Positions 33,404 to 41,849 of a DNA stretch of 64,000 nt are shown here, piece after piece; positions within the stretch are counted from its first letter, which is position 1, and each line of letters starts with the position of its first letter. The stretch lies in the NCBI GenBank assembly GCA_000752215.1, contig CCFG01000004.1:1-64000 (forward strand), in the 5' to 3' direction. Source of the stretch: a bacterium MS4 (GTDB lineage: Bacteria > Bacillota > Clostridia > Oscillospirales > Acutalibacteraceae). The position numbers and the translations under genes are program-made. Below the pieces are notes generated by a model. That model was not told the DNA's origin. It saw nothing but the letters and a program-made list of their open reading frames with translations, and did no database searches.

Positions 33404-34336
33404 TTACAGGTAACTGGATTCCGCCAGCCGCCTGCGCGCATAAATTGCAGCGCCCACCGTCCCGTTCTCCTGGTTAGGGCGGGAATAGCGCAGGTCAAGC
33501 GTCCGTTCGGGATACGGCTTACGGGTATAGCGGTGTACTGCCTGAAAGAGAGCCTTCTCTGGGAAACCGTCCATCTGAAGAAGTCCTCCCCCCAGAATCA
33601 TGCAGTCCGGGTCAAAAAGATTTACTTCCGCAGCCACCGTTTGCCCCATACCTTCCACGAATGTGCGCAGTTCGGGGGTATCTGCGTGCCGCTGAAACAA
33701 GAACGGAATCGGCGTCCGGGGAAAACTTTCAGATTGAATCCGTTCCAGCGCAATACCGGAAACCACCGTTTCCAGACAGCTTATATTGCCGCACATGCAC
33801 TGGCGGGTATTCCCGTATACGGGCATATGCCCAAGCTCGGCGGCGACCCCATTGTGACCGAGCAGAATTTTTCCATCCACCATAATCGCATTCCCAATAC
33901 CGGTCCCAAAATAGATTGCCGTCACACATTCCCGCGTTTCAACGCCGAGGTCTTCCAGATCGAACAGCAGCAGGTTGTTAACATCGCGGTTGATAAAGAC
34001 CGGGATACCAAGCTCTTTTTCAAGCGCTTCCACAACGTGAAAATTATCCGGGATACAGGGAATATTCGGTGTCTGCACCACAACGGTGCGTGCGCGGTTT
34101 ATGGTGGAAGGAAACCCGATCGACACAGCCTGCGGCATTTTTCCGCCAGCATTTCTCTCACAGTAACCGCGGATGAACCGCCCCAGCCTCTCCGCGGGAT
34201 CGCATCCGTCCGGAAATGCTTCCCGCGTGCTGATCCGCGTGAATCCCTCCATCCTGTTTTCCGGATCCACAAGGCCAAAGCGCATGTTTGTTCCGCCAAT
34301 ATCAATGCCTAAAATATAACTTTTGTCTACATTCAC
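33404..34336 (-). CDS. alsK: ROK-family kinase, D-allose kinase
   Basis: 310 residues. Phosphate-binding ILGIDIGGTNMRFGL at the N-terminus, VFINRDVNNLLLFD, GNAIMVDGKILLGHNGVAAE with catalytic-region ELGHMPVYG, and the ROK zinc motif CMCGNISCLET. The stretch NLFDPDCMILGGGLLQMDGF closely follows E. coli AlsK as I recall it. It makes allose-6-phosphate. Start is GTG at 34336 behind GGGGGGAGC; the frame is open further upstream but without a ribosome site. 16 bp after alsE. Confidence 0.9.
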   Translation of the reverse strand: MNVDKSYILGIDIGGTNMRFGLVDPENRMEGFTRISTREAFPDGCDPAERLGRFIRGYCERNAGGKMPQAVSIGFPSTINRARTVVVQTPNIPCIPDNFHVVEALEKELGIPVFINRDVNNLLLFDLEDLGVETRECVTAIYFGTGIGNAIMVDGKILLGHNGVAAELGHMPVYGNTRQCMCGNISCLETVVSGIALERIQSESFPRTPIPFLFQRHADTPELRTFVEGMGQTVAAEVNLFDPDCMILGGGLLQMDGFPEKALFQAVHRYTRKPYPERTLDLRYSRPNQENGTVGAAIYARRRLAESSYL

Positions 34337-34352
34337 TCTCAGCTCCCCCCGT

Positions 34353-35036
34353 TCACAGCCGGACGCCGGTTTCTTCCTCAAATTGCGCCTTCATCTTGGA
34401 GAAGGCAGTCTGCAGGTTATCGTCCAGACTGAACAGCCCGGACGATCCCAGGATAAACACATCGGTACCCGCCCGATAAAGGCGCCCAAAAGTCTTTCGG
34501 TTGCAGGACCCGTCGACCATAATTTTATAATGCCATCCGTTCTCTTCGCGCAGACGCTTGGCTTCTTCGATCTTGGCGATCATCTCGGCAATAAAAGGCT
34601 GGCCGGCGAACCCCACGTCCACCGTCATCAGTGTCAGTACATCCACCCGGTCGAGATAATGCTTGCAGTACTGGAGCGGCGTCGCCGGATTCAGGGTAAT
34701 CCCCACCTTGCACCCGACGTCGCAAATATGATTCAGGGTGCGGAAGCAGTCGGTGTTGATCGTCTCCGCATGGGGGCTGATCAGCGCAGCCCCCGCCTCG
34801 GCGCAGACATCAATCCAGTCATTGGGGTCCGTGGTCATCAGGTGTACATCCATCGGTTTCTTTGCCACCTGCCCGCAGACCCGAATAAAATCCGGGCTGA
34901 GCGTTATGTTTTTGCAGTAATGACCGTCCATAATGTCGATGTGATAGCCATCCGTAAACTGATCGAGGATCTCGATCTGGTGACGAATATCCAAAAGATC
35001 CATGCACATCAGACTGACAGAAAATTCAGGTTTCAT
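34353..35036 (-). CDS. alsE: D-allulose-6-phosphate 3-epimerase
   Basis: 227 residues from the ATG at 35036 (GGAGGA). TIM-barrel epimerase turning allulose-6-phosphate into fructose-6-phosphate. FSVSLMCMDLLDIRHQIE, YHIDIMDGHY, LTLMTVDVGFAGQPFIAEM and MVDGSCNRKTFGRL match AlsE rather than general ribulose-5-P epimerase; the PSLMCMDLL-type N-terminus is especially telling. Lies between the permease and the kinase, as in E. coli. Confidence 0.93.
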   Translation of the reverse strand: MKPEFSVSLMCMDLLDIRHQIEILDQFTDGYHIDIMDGHYCKNITLSPDFIRVCGQVAKKPMDVHLMTTDPNDWIDVCAEAGAALISPHAETINTDCFRTLNHICDVGCKVGITLNPATPLQYCKHYLDRVDVLTLMTVDVGFAGQPFIAEMIAKIEEAKRLREENGWHYKIMVDGSCNRKTFGRLYRAGTDVFILGSSGLFSLDDNLQTAFSKMKAQFEEETGVRL

Positions 35037-35082
35037 AAGTATTCCTCCGGCATAATGAAATAAGATGCGGACATTTTCCGGG

Positions 35083-36057
35083 TCAGCTCTTGCGGCTGGC
35101 ACCGAAGAAACGGTCCAGTGTAACCGCTATAATCAGCAGACACCCCATGGCAAGCTGCTGGTAGTAGCTTGAAACACCAACCATGTTCAGGCCGTTGTTG
35201 ATAACGCCGATAATCAAACCGCCGACCACCACCTTGGGGATCTCTCCGACACCCCCAAAAAACGATGCGCCGCCGATGATGACCGCTTCAATCGCATAGG
35301 TCTCGTACCCGGTCCCGGCATTGGGCTCCGCCGCAGCCAGACGCGCAATGTTCACCATGCCGGCGAGCGATGCGCACAGACCGGAAATTGCAAAAGCAAT
35401 AATCGTATGCTTTTTGACGGTGATACCGGCGTACCAGGCGGATTGCGGATTCCCGCCCAGTGCATAAAGGTTGCGGCCGCACTGGGTTTTTCTTGTAAAG
35501 ATCGCCAGAATAACCGCAGTGACCAGCGCATCGATAATCGGCACAGGAACCATGCCAAACAACTTTCCGCCCGCTATTCTTGAGAAAGAAGCCGGCAGCC
35601 CGGAAACGGCACGGGCATCGGTCACGATGTACACCAGACTGCGCAGAATCGCCTGGGTGCCGAGCGTGATGATAAACGGGGGCAGTCCGGTCGCAGTGAC
35701 CAGCACGCCGTTGGCGATGCCCATCGCCAGGCCAAACACCACAACGCCCAGCAGGACCGCCACAACCGGCTGCATACCGGCGTTCACCATCAGCTGCGCG
35801 GTCAGCGCGCCCGAAAGAGCCATAATCGAGCTGACACTCAGGTCAATACCGCCCAGCAGGATGGCAAAGAACTCGCCGAGACCAAGCAGGATGGTGATAG
35901 AACTCTGCTCCATAATTTTGACGAGGTTGCCGCCCGTAAGGAAACTGGCCGGCTGCAAAGCGCCGAAGACGAAAATCATCGCCGCAAGGATCGTGACTGT
36001 GCTGTATTTATCCCAATAGTCCCCGAAGGTAAACTTTTTCTTTTCGATCTCTTTCAT
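35083..36057 (-). CDS. alsC: D-allose ABC transporter permease
   Basis: 324 residues, CUT2 permease with about ten hydrophobic helices. Family blocks FFAILLGGIDLSVSSIMALS and AVIIGGASFFGGVGEIPK. Start at ATG 36057 preceded by GAGGAAAACC; an in-frame ATG at 36078 has no ribosome site and lies before the alsA stop. The two genes are separated by 17 bp. Confidence 0.92.
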   Translation of the reverse strand: MKEIEKKKFTFGDYWDKYSTVTILAAMIFVFGALQPASFLTGGNLVKIMEQSSITILLGLGEFFAILLGGIDLSVSSIMALSGALTAQLMVNAGMQPVVAVLLGVVVFGLAMGIANGVLVTATGLPPFIITLGTQAILRSLVYIVTDARAVSGLPASFSRIAGGKLFGMVPVPIIDALVTAVILAIFTRKTQCGRNLYALGGNPQSAWYAGITVKKHTIIAFAISGLCASLAGMVNIARLAAAEPNAGTGYETYAIEAVIIGGASFFGGVGEIPKVVVGGLIIGVINNGLNMVGVSSYYQQLAMGCLLIIAVTLDRFFGASRKS

Positions 36058-36074
36058 CTGGTTTTCCTCCACAA

Positions 36075-37601
36075 TCATGCAATTTCGCCGGTGGCGGCTT
36101 TGGCAAGCTTTTCTTCTGTCGCGGACGTAACATCGTACTCCGCGGTAATCCTTCCCTCCGCCATAACGATGATCCGGTCACATAATCCCAGCAGCTCCGG
36201 CATTTCACTGGAAACCACGATGACCCCGACGCCCTGATCCGCCAGGCCACGCATCAGCTTGTAAATCTCACTTTTGGTTCCGACGTCGATGCCCTTGGTC
36301 GGCTCGTCAAAGATAAGCAGCTTTACCCCGGCCGCCATCCATTTCCCAAGAATCACCTTCTGCTGGTTTCCTCCCGAAAGCTGAGAGGTCAGCTGCTGAA
36401 GCGACGCACACTTGATCTGAATGTCGGCACGCTGCCGTTCAGCAATCTTTTTCTCTCCGGCTTCATTTGTTAATCCCCATATTCCGTCTAGTAATGAATG
36501 CTTCAGCTGATATGCGATTGCTATGTTGCGCTGGTTGCTGAAATTGGAGAAAAAGCCCGTTTCACGGCGGTTTTCCGTCAGCATCCCGATCCCGTGCCGC
36601 AGTGCCTCATAGGGGTTCCTGATCCGCAGACGCTTGCCTTCCATAAGGATATCGCCGGAAGCTTTTGGAGCCGCTCCATAGATAGCGCACATTGTTTCGC
36701 TGCGCCCCGCGCCCACAAGGCCCGAAAACCCTAGAATTTCTCCGCGTCGCAGCTGAAATGTAACATCCTTGGCGCGGTTATCTTTTCGTGTCAGATTCCT
36801 GCATTCAAACAGGACATCCCCGAACTGATAATGCTCCTCGGGGGTATGCTGATAGGTCCCCTTGATCTCGCGTCCCACCATCATCCGGATCATATCGTCG
36901 GTGGTCAGCTCCGCAACCTGAAAGGTCCCCATCTGGCTGCCGTCCTTCATGATGGTAATCCGGTCTCCGATTTCCGCGATCTCGGACAGCTTATGGGAAA
37001 TAAAGACCACGCCGCGTCCTTCGGATTTCAACTGACGGATAATAACGAACAGCTTTTTAACTTCATCCTCGGTCAATGAGGAAGTCGGTTCGTCCATAAC
37101 GATAATCTTTGCGTCGAAAGCGATCGCTTTCGCGATTTCCACCATCTGCTTTTCGCTGATGCTCAGGTCACCCACGCTGGTGGTCGGTTTCCGCGAGCCA
37201 AGGTTCACCCGCTCCAACAGTTCCGCGGTACGGGCGTTAATCTGTGCGTAATCCACCACGGAAATTCCTCCTGCTTTTTTGGACGGCAGGCGTCCCATGA
37301 AAATATTTTCACGGATATCGAGCCAGTTTACGGCGCTGAGCTCCTGATAAATGATGCTGATGCCATATTCGGTAGACAGGCGTGGCGTGAGTTTCTGATA
37401 TTCCTGGTCGCCAATCACGATGGTGCCTTCATCCGGGGTATAGGCACCGCTGAGGATTTTCATCAGCGTAGACTTGCCGGCTCCATTCTCGCCGAGAAGC
37501 ACATGCACTTCGCCGGGCCGAACATCAAAATTGATATTGTTCAGAGCCACGACGCCCGGAAAACGTTTGGTAATGTTTTTCATCTGAATAATCGGTTCCA
37601 T
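36075..37601 (-). CDS. alsA: D-allose ABC transporter ATPase (two domains)
   Basis: 508 residues, RbsA-type double ATPase. First domain: Walker A GENGAGKST, signature GDLSISEKQ, Walker B IIVMDEPTSSLTEDE. Second: GLVGAGRSE, LSGGNQQKVILGKWMAAG, LLIFDEPTKGIDVG. It powers allose import together with alsB and alsC. Distinct from the ATPase at 24754; the operons are separate systems and not a recent duplication. Confidence 0.93.
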   Translation of the reverse strand: MEPIIQMKNITKRFPGVVALNNINFDVRPGEVHVLLGENGAGKSTLMKILSGAYTPDEGTIVIGDQEYQKLTPRLSTEYGISIIYQELSAVNWLDIRENIFMGRLPSKKAGGISVVDYAQINARTAELLERVNLGSRKPTTSVGDLSISEKQMVEIAKAIAFDAKIIVMDEPTSSLTEDEVKKLFVIIRQLKSEGRGVVFISHKLSEIAEIGDRITIMKDGSQMGTFQVAELTTDDMIRMMVGREIKGTYQHTPEEHYQFGDVLFECRNLTRKDNRAKDVTFQLRRGEILGFSGLVGAGRSETMCAIYGAAPKASGDILMEGKRLRIRNPYEALRHGIGMLTENRRETGFFSNFSNQRNIAIAYQLKHSLLDGIWGLTNEAGEKKIAERQRADIQIKCASLQQLTSQLSGGNQQKVILGKWMAAGVKLLIFDEPTKGIDVGTKSEIYKLMRGLADQGVGVIVVSSEMPELLGLCDRIIVMAEGRITAEYDVTSATEEKLAKAATGEIA

Positions 37602-37779
37602 CGCGTTCTCCCCTTTTGTTTTTCAGATTTCCGGTTTCTGTTCAGACATTGTCAGCCGGGCAGACACCCCGCTGTACCTGCGGCGCAGTGTCTGCCGCTC
37701 GCAATGTCTGAAAATGCCACCGTCCGTCGCAGCTGCGTGCGCGGGCGGCGGCAGTCGGATATTATCGAATATTTTGGGC

Positions 37780-38811
37780 TTACTTGGAAAGATGCTCAGA
37801 CGCGTTGTCCTTGGTAATCAGGATTGCATCGATGCCAAAGGTTGGCACATCGGCGCCCGGTTTAAGCTCAGCGTTCTTCTGTACGGCTTCCATCATCAAA
37901 TCAAGACCTTTTGCGCCGATCGCGGCGGAGTCCTGCGCTACGGTTGCTGTCAGTTTGCCATCCGCGACAGACTGAATGGCGTCGTTGTTGCCGTCCGTAC
38001 CGCAGACCTTGATATCCTTGCCGGAAGCGGTGACTGCCTCCTGAACGCCCATCGCCATAGTATCATTGCAGCAGTAGATGGCTTTCAGGTTCGGATGTGC
38101 GGTAATATAGTTTGTGGCGACATCATAAGCCTTGGTGCGATCCCAGTCCGCCGGCTGGCTTTCGACGATCTTCAGATTCGCGGCTTCAAAAGCTTCCTTG
38201 GCTCCATCACGGCGGTTCTCACCGGAAATCGCGCCTGCCTTGCCTTCCACAATGGCAACCTCACCCTTGCCACCGATCTGTTTGATCAAGTACTCGGCGC
38301 CCATTTTGCCGACGCCCTTGTTATCCGTGGCAACATAGGCGTAGCAGGCTCCGCCCAACTGGCTGAGAGTATCCATGTTGATTTTCTCGTCAATATCCAC
38401 GATTTTGATACCCTTCTTCGTGGCATCCGCAATTGCGTTGTTCAGGTTCACGTCAGAAATCGGTGCCACTCCTATGGCCTTATAGTTTTTGGAAATGGCA
38501 TTTTCAAGCAGTGTAACCTGGCCTTCCACGTCGTCCTCGGTGTTCGCAGCGTAAATGTCTACCTTTACGTTCTGCTTTTTCGCCTCGGCTTCAATACCGT
38601 CGCGCATGGTCTGCCAGAACTGGCTGGAAAGTACCTTCAGCACCACGGCATACTGGTCTGCGCCGCTTGCAGTCGAACCGACACTGTCTGTCGGCTGGGA
38701 AGCTGTGCCGTTCGAACCGGCAGACGAAGTGCCGGCGGACCCACAGGCAGCCATGCTCAGGGTCAGTGCAGCGATCAGCAAACATGCAACAAGAGTTTTC
38801 AGCTTTTTCAT
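37780..38811 (-). CDS. alsB: D-allose-binding lipoprotein
   Basis: 343 residues from the ATG at 38811 (AGGAGGAAC). Lipoprotein signal with lipobox-like MAAC, a Ser/Gly linker, and a type I binding-protein fold (YAVVLKVLSSQFWQTMRDGI and EAEAKKQNVKVDIYAA at the N-lobe, AIYCCNDTMAMGVQEAVTAS at the hinge side). First gene of the als operon; a 178-bp gap to alsA allows lower expression of the downstream genes. Confidence 0.93.
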   Translation of the reverse strand: MKKLKTLVACLLIAALTLSMAACGSAGTSSAGSNGTASQPTDSVGSTASGADQYAVVLKVLSSQFWQTMRDGIEAEAKKQNVKVDIYAANTEDDVEGQVTLLENAISKNYKAIGVAPISDVNLNNAIADATKKGIKIVDIDEKINMDTLSQLGGACYAYVATDNKGVGKMGAEYLIKQIGGKGEVAIVEGKAGAISGENRRDGAKEAFEAANLKIVESQPADWDRTKAYDVATNYITAHPNLKAIYCCNDTMAMGVQEAVTASGKDIKVCGTDGNNDAIQSVADGKLTATVAQDSAAIGAKGLDLMMEAVQKNAELKPGADVPTFGIDAILITKDNASEHLSK

Positions 38812-38862
38812 TACAGTTCCTCCTAAATTCTTTGAAATTTCGGGATACATCGAAGGGAAAGT

Positions 38863-38966
38863 TGAGTAATCGTTTTCCCTTAAGCATGATCATTGTACTA
38901 TTTGCCCAATCTATTGTCAATACTGCAGAATTAATTTCATCACAATAATGAGTAAACGATTGCTCA
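38863..38966 (-). promoter_or_regulatory. als operon promoter with two LacI-type operators
   Basis: Minus strand TTGACA (38920-38915), 17-bp spacer, TATAAT (38897-38892): exact consensus. TGAGTAAACGATTGCTCA (38949-38966) is an 18-bp near-palindrome around CG, upstream of the -35. TGAGTAATCGTTTTCCCT (38863-38880) is a second, weaker site downstream of the start. Centres are 86 bp apart, about eight helical turns, suitable for repression by looping through the LacI-type protein at 39326. Confidence 0.82.
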
Positions 38967-38974
38967 ACTTGTGC

Positions 38975-39325
38975 AAAATTACCTGTTATTGAAAGACCTT
39001 TCCGCTGTTATAGAAATTTACTGCTTGCAACCGGAATAAGAAATAATTCTTTTATCTCCTTAATAAGCAGTGATCCCGCATTCTGCGGAGAGTGACAGAC
39101 TTCCGTGAAAAACAGGAATGGATTCCGTTTGCATAAGCCACTCTAATACAATTACAGAACCGCATGCTGATGTGTTTTGGGACATCCGCATCCGGATTTT
39201 TCTCCACTGTTCCGGAAAACGACAAAGAAGCGGCCTCCGAATGAATCGGACGGCTGCTTCTTGTGGAAATTTGATCATAAGGCCAAACGGAGCCTGAACG
39301 CAATAGTGACTCAAAGACATAAAAT
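38975..39325. other. Intergenic segment between als promoter and lacI-type gene
   Basis: About 350 bp with no convincing gene. The only visible structure is a hairpin at 39227-39260 (GAAGCgGCCtCCGA/TCGGacGGCtGCTTC) that could end the regulator transcript. A 103-codon minus-strand ORF overlaps the regulator's end and has no ribosome site. Confidence 0.55.
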
Positions 39326-40414
39326 TCAGTCAAAGTGTTCGGGCGATCCCGGCCCGGCAGCATCTTTCTGTTCAGGAACGGTTGTATGCAGCGGTGCAGG
39401 CGCTAAACCCATCCCCCCGGGACGGGTGGAATCGCGCACGGTTACAGAAACCGGAAGCCGATAGTAAACGGATCCGGGACGTTCCCCACGGATCATTTTG
39501 AGCAGAAGTTCCGTCGCAAGCCGCGCCATCTCATCAACATTCTGCCGAACGCTGGTCAGCCCGGGGCCGCACACCACCGCCAGCTGGCAGTCGTCAAAGC
39601 CCGTTACCAGCACGTCGTGCGGAACTTGAAGCCCACGTTCCCTAAGAGCAATCACTGCGCCCGCTGCCACGGTGTCGGTTGTACACATCACACCGTCAAA
39701 TACGGACTTCGCATCGAGCAGCTCGAGAGTGGCTTTGCGCGCAGCCGCAATGGAAACCTCTTTAAGGTTCACGCAGAGCGCTTCCTCCTCGGTAATCCCT
39801 TTTTCCATCAACGCCTGACAAAAGCCTTCATACCGGGCGGTTTGATTGGTATCATTCGACAGACATTTCAGAATGACAACCTTGCGGCAGCCTGCGTTCA
39901 GAAGTTCCCGTGTGGCAAGATACCCCCCCATCACGTTATCGGATTCTATCATCACGCCGCTGTTGCCCCCGCTCCGGGAGGGACGATCCAGATACACCAC
40001 TGGCAGCGCCCCGAGTTCAGCGTAGTTGCGCGTGCTTGAGATCATTACAATACCGCTGACATTCTGGGCGGTAAGCGATTGAACGTGCTTCTTCTCCAGA
40101 TCCGCATTTTCATTTGTATTGCAGATCAGGCAGGAATACCCTCGGCGAAACAGATTCATTTCCAGTTTGAGTACGATACTCGAAAAATGCGGGTTTGTAA
40201 TATCCGGCACCATAATGCCGATCACGCGCGTGCGGTTTGTACGCAGGCCTTTAGCAGTCATATTGGGTACATAATCGTTCTGCGCTATAATGCTGCGGAC
40301 GCGTGCCTCTGTTTCTTGGGAAAAGCGTCCGTTTTGATTAATCACACGGGAAACCGTTGCTGTCGAAACCCCTGCGAGCTCCGCAATTTCCTTAATACTT
40401 TTAGCTTTTTTCAC
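39326..40414 (-). CDS. LacI family transcriptional regulator, als repressor candidate
   Basis: 362 residues from the GTG at 40414 (GGAGGA, 7-bp spacing). N-terminal LacI HTH in SIKEIAELAGVSTATVSRVI followed by the hinge ANGRF-like NQNGRFSQETEARVR, then a type I periplasmic-binding-like sensor (VIGIMVPDITNPHFSSIVLK) and a C-terminal DLL/MARLATELLLKMI end. Lies upstream of the als operon on the same strand; the two CG-centred operators at 38863-38966 are the natural targets. E. coli uses an RpiR-type protein (AlsR) instead, so this operon has swapped regulator families. Confidence 0.92.
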   Translation of the reverse strand: MKKAKSIKEIAELAGVSTATVSRVINQNGRFSQETEARVRSIIAQNDYVPNMTAKGLRTNRTRVIGIMVPDITNPHFSSIVLKLEMNLFRRGYSCLICNTNENADLEKKHVQSLTAQNVSGIVMISSTRNYAELGALPVVYLDRPSRSGGNSGVMIESDNVMGGYLATRELLNAGCRKVVILKCLSNDTNQTARYEGFCQALMEKGITEEEALCVNLKEVSIAAARKATLELLDAKSVFDGVMCTTDTVAAGAVIALRERGLQVPHDVLVTGFDDCQLAVVCGPGLTSVRQNVDEMARLATELLLKMIRGERPGSVYYRLPVSVTVRDSTRPGGMGLAPAPLHTTVPEQKDAAGPGSPEHFD

Positions 40415-40494
40415 TTTATTTCCTCCGAAAAATTCGCGCATACCCCTCTGCAGCCTCAGCAATTTTCTGGAGCGGCGCCACACAATCCTATTCA

Positions 40495-40523
40495 AGTATA
40501 TTAATTTTTGACCAGTTTTGCAA
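40495..40523 (-). promoter_or_regulatory. Promoter of the lacI-type gene
   Basis: Minus strand TTGCAA (40523-40518), 17-bp spacer, TATACT (40500-40495), about 80 bp before the GTG start. Confidence 0.65.
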
Positions 40524-40650
40524 GCCGCAAAGCATATTGCAGACCAAAATTTCCGAATCTGAAATATTCCGGTTTGATATGCTCCTTGCTTTCTTAGCGG
40601 TATGTAACCCGCAGTTTGGGAAAGCGTGGTGGATTTTGTACCATACAAAC

Positions 40651-40689
40651 AAAAACGGGCCGTTTCCCCAAGCTGGGAAACAGCCCGCT
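40651..40689 (-). terminator. Terminator of the DUF4349 lipoprotein gene
   Basis: CGGGCTGTTTCCC/GGGGAAACGGCCCG stem followed on the minus strand by TTTTTG, 15 bp after the stop at 40704. Confidence 0.85.
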
Positions 40690-40703
40690 TTCGGCTATAC
40701 GAA

Positions 40704-41717
40704 CTATTTATCTCCGGAACTCTCTTCTTTCTGTTCCTGTGTAAACGCTGCTTCGGCCTTTTTCGCCGCCTTCTCAGACCTTCTTCTCATTTTGCGCAGG
40801 ACAAGCACCACCGCCGCCGCAATCGCCGCCAAAAGCAGAATCACGGGCGCGCCGCCGAGCCCAAAGACCAGCAGGCCTTCACCGAATCCGCCGAGCGCGC
40901 GCAGAGAATCCCTGAACTGCTTTAAAATTTTTTCGCCGAGGGTCACCGGCGTCTTTTCAAGCTCCGTGGGCTTCACGACCTCATTGAGCTGAATGGAAAC
41001 GGTGCTGTAGTTAATGAGGGAATCATACTGGCGCAAAGTACCGGTATACTGTTCGATCTGGTAATTGACGTCCGCAAGCGCCTTTTCCAGCGCGATGATG
41101 TCGGTCAGGGAACCGGATTTCTGCAGCAGGGCCATCAGCCTTTCCTGCTGGGTGCGCAGGCTTTTCAGCCTTGCTTCGGTATCATAATAGCTTTCGCTGA
41201 TATTTTCGCTGGAGCTGGTCAGATTCAGGATGCTCCCGATGGAATCCGCGCTGCTTTTGAAACTGCTGAGCTTTTCCTGTGGAATCCGCAGAACAAAATT
41301 CGCGGAGCGCAGGTCCTGCTTCTCTATCCCGCTGCCCGTAACGCTGGAATCCTGCACATAGCCGTTCAGCTCCGTGCAGAGGCTCTGGACCTTCTGGACG
41401 GAGTCGTCGAATTTCAGTGTTTCTATCTGATACGACAGGCGCTCTATGATCTTCTGGGTGGAAGAAGCGGCCGCGATTTCACCCGCGGTCGGAGTGCTGT
41501 TTGCCGTATCCGCGGTACCGTTCGCGGTCACCGATTTCTGCTGTCCGCCGTCGATTCCCCCCGCTTCGTTCGCTGCCCGCGCATCCTGCATGGCGACGGA
41601 TTTCTGTTCCGTCGCAGGCACCGCGGCGGAACTTCTGCCCTGTGAGGCGCAGCCGCCAAGGATGTACGCCGTCATCAGCAATGCGGCGGAAAGCGCCAAA
41701 AATCCCCTGTTTTTCAT
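40704..41717 (-). CDS. DUF4349 domain lipoprotein
   Basis: 337 residues. Lipoprotein signal with lipobox LGGC (Cys near residue 23), a linker, then a DUF4349 region (about 95-275) with the coiled-coil core LKSLRTQQERLMALLQKSGS and LTDIIALEKALADVNYQIEQ, a TVSIQLNEV strand, a single membrane helix (about 285-308, VFGLGGAPVILLLAAIAAAVVLV) and a basic cytoplasmic tail ending in KKAEAAFTQEQKEESS. The topology (outside domain, one C-terminal helix) suggests an envelope sensor or scaffold. Function unknown. Confidence 0.85.
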   Translation of the reverse strand: MKNRGFLALSAALLMTAYILGGCASQGRSSAAVPATEQKSVAMQDARAANEAGGIDGGQQKSVTANGTADTANSTPTAGEIAAASSTQKIIERLSYQIETLKFDDSVQKVQSLCTELNGYVQDSSVTGSGIEKQDLRSANFVLRIPQEKLSSFKSSADSIGSILNLTSSSENISESYYDTEARLKSLRTQQERLMALLQKSGSLTDIIALEKALADVNYQIEQYTGTLRQYDSLINYSTVSIQLNEVVKPTELEKTPVTLGEKILKQFRDSLRALGGFGEGLLVFGLGGAPVILLLAAIAAAVVLVLRKMRRRSEKAAKKAEAAFTQEQKEESSGDK

Positions 41718-41743
41718 CGTTTTCCCTCCCTGTATCCAATCCT

Positions 41744-41843
41744 ATAGCATTTTCAGTTGATTCTTCAGCAAGTTTGCGTTTCTCCCGCCTTCGTCGGGGG
41801 AGAAACATGTTTTGCCTCGCAAGCTGAAATGGAATTGCTGTTA
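41744..41843 (+). repeat. Intergenic inverted-repeat family, copy B
   Basis: About 100 bp between two lipoprotein genes. It follows copy A (20225-20326) end to end: AGCATTTTCAGTTGATTCT start, GC-rich central hairpin (TTTCTCCCGCC/GTCGGGGGAGAAA), TGTTTTGCCTCGCAAGCTGA and TTGCTGTTAAT end. Differences are mostly substitutions, several of them paired in the stem. Confidence 0.8.
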
Positions 41844-41849
41844 ATCAAA

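Noticed and set aside
39052-39363. 103-codon minus-strand ORF downstream of the lacI-type gene
   Set aside because: It overlaps the end of the regulator, has no ribosome site and its translation looks like random low-complexity sequence.
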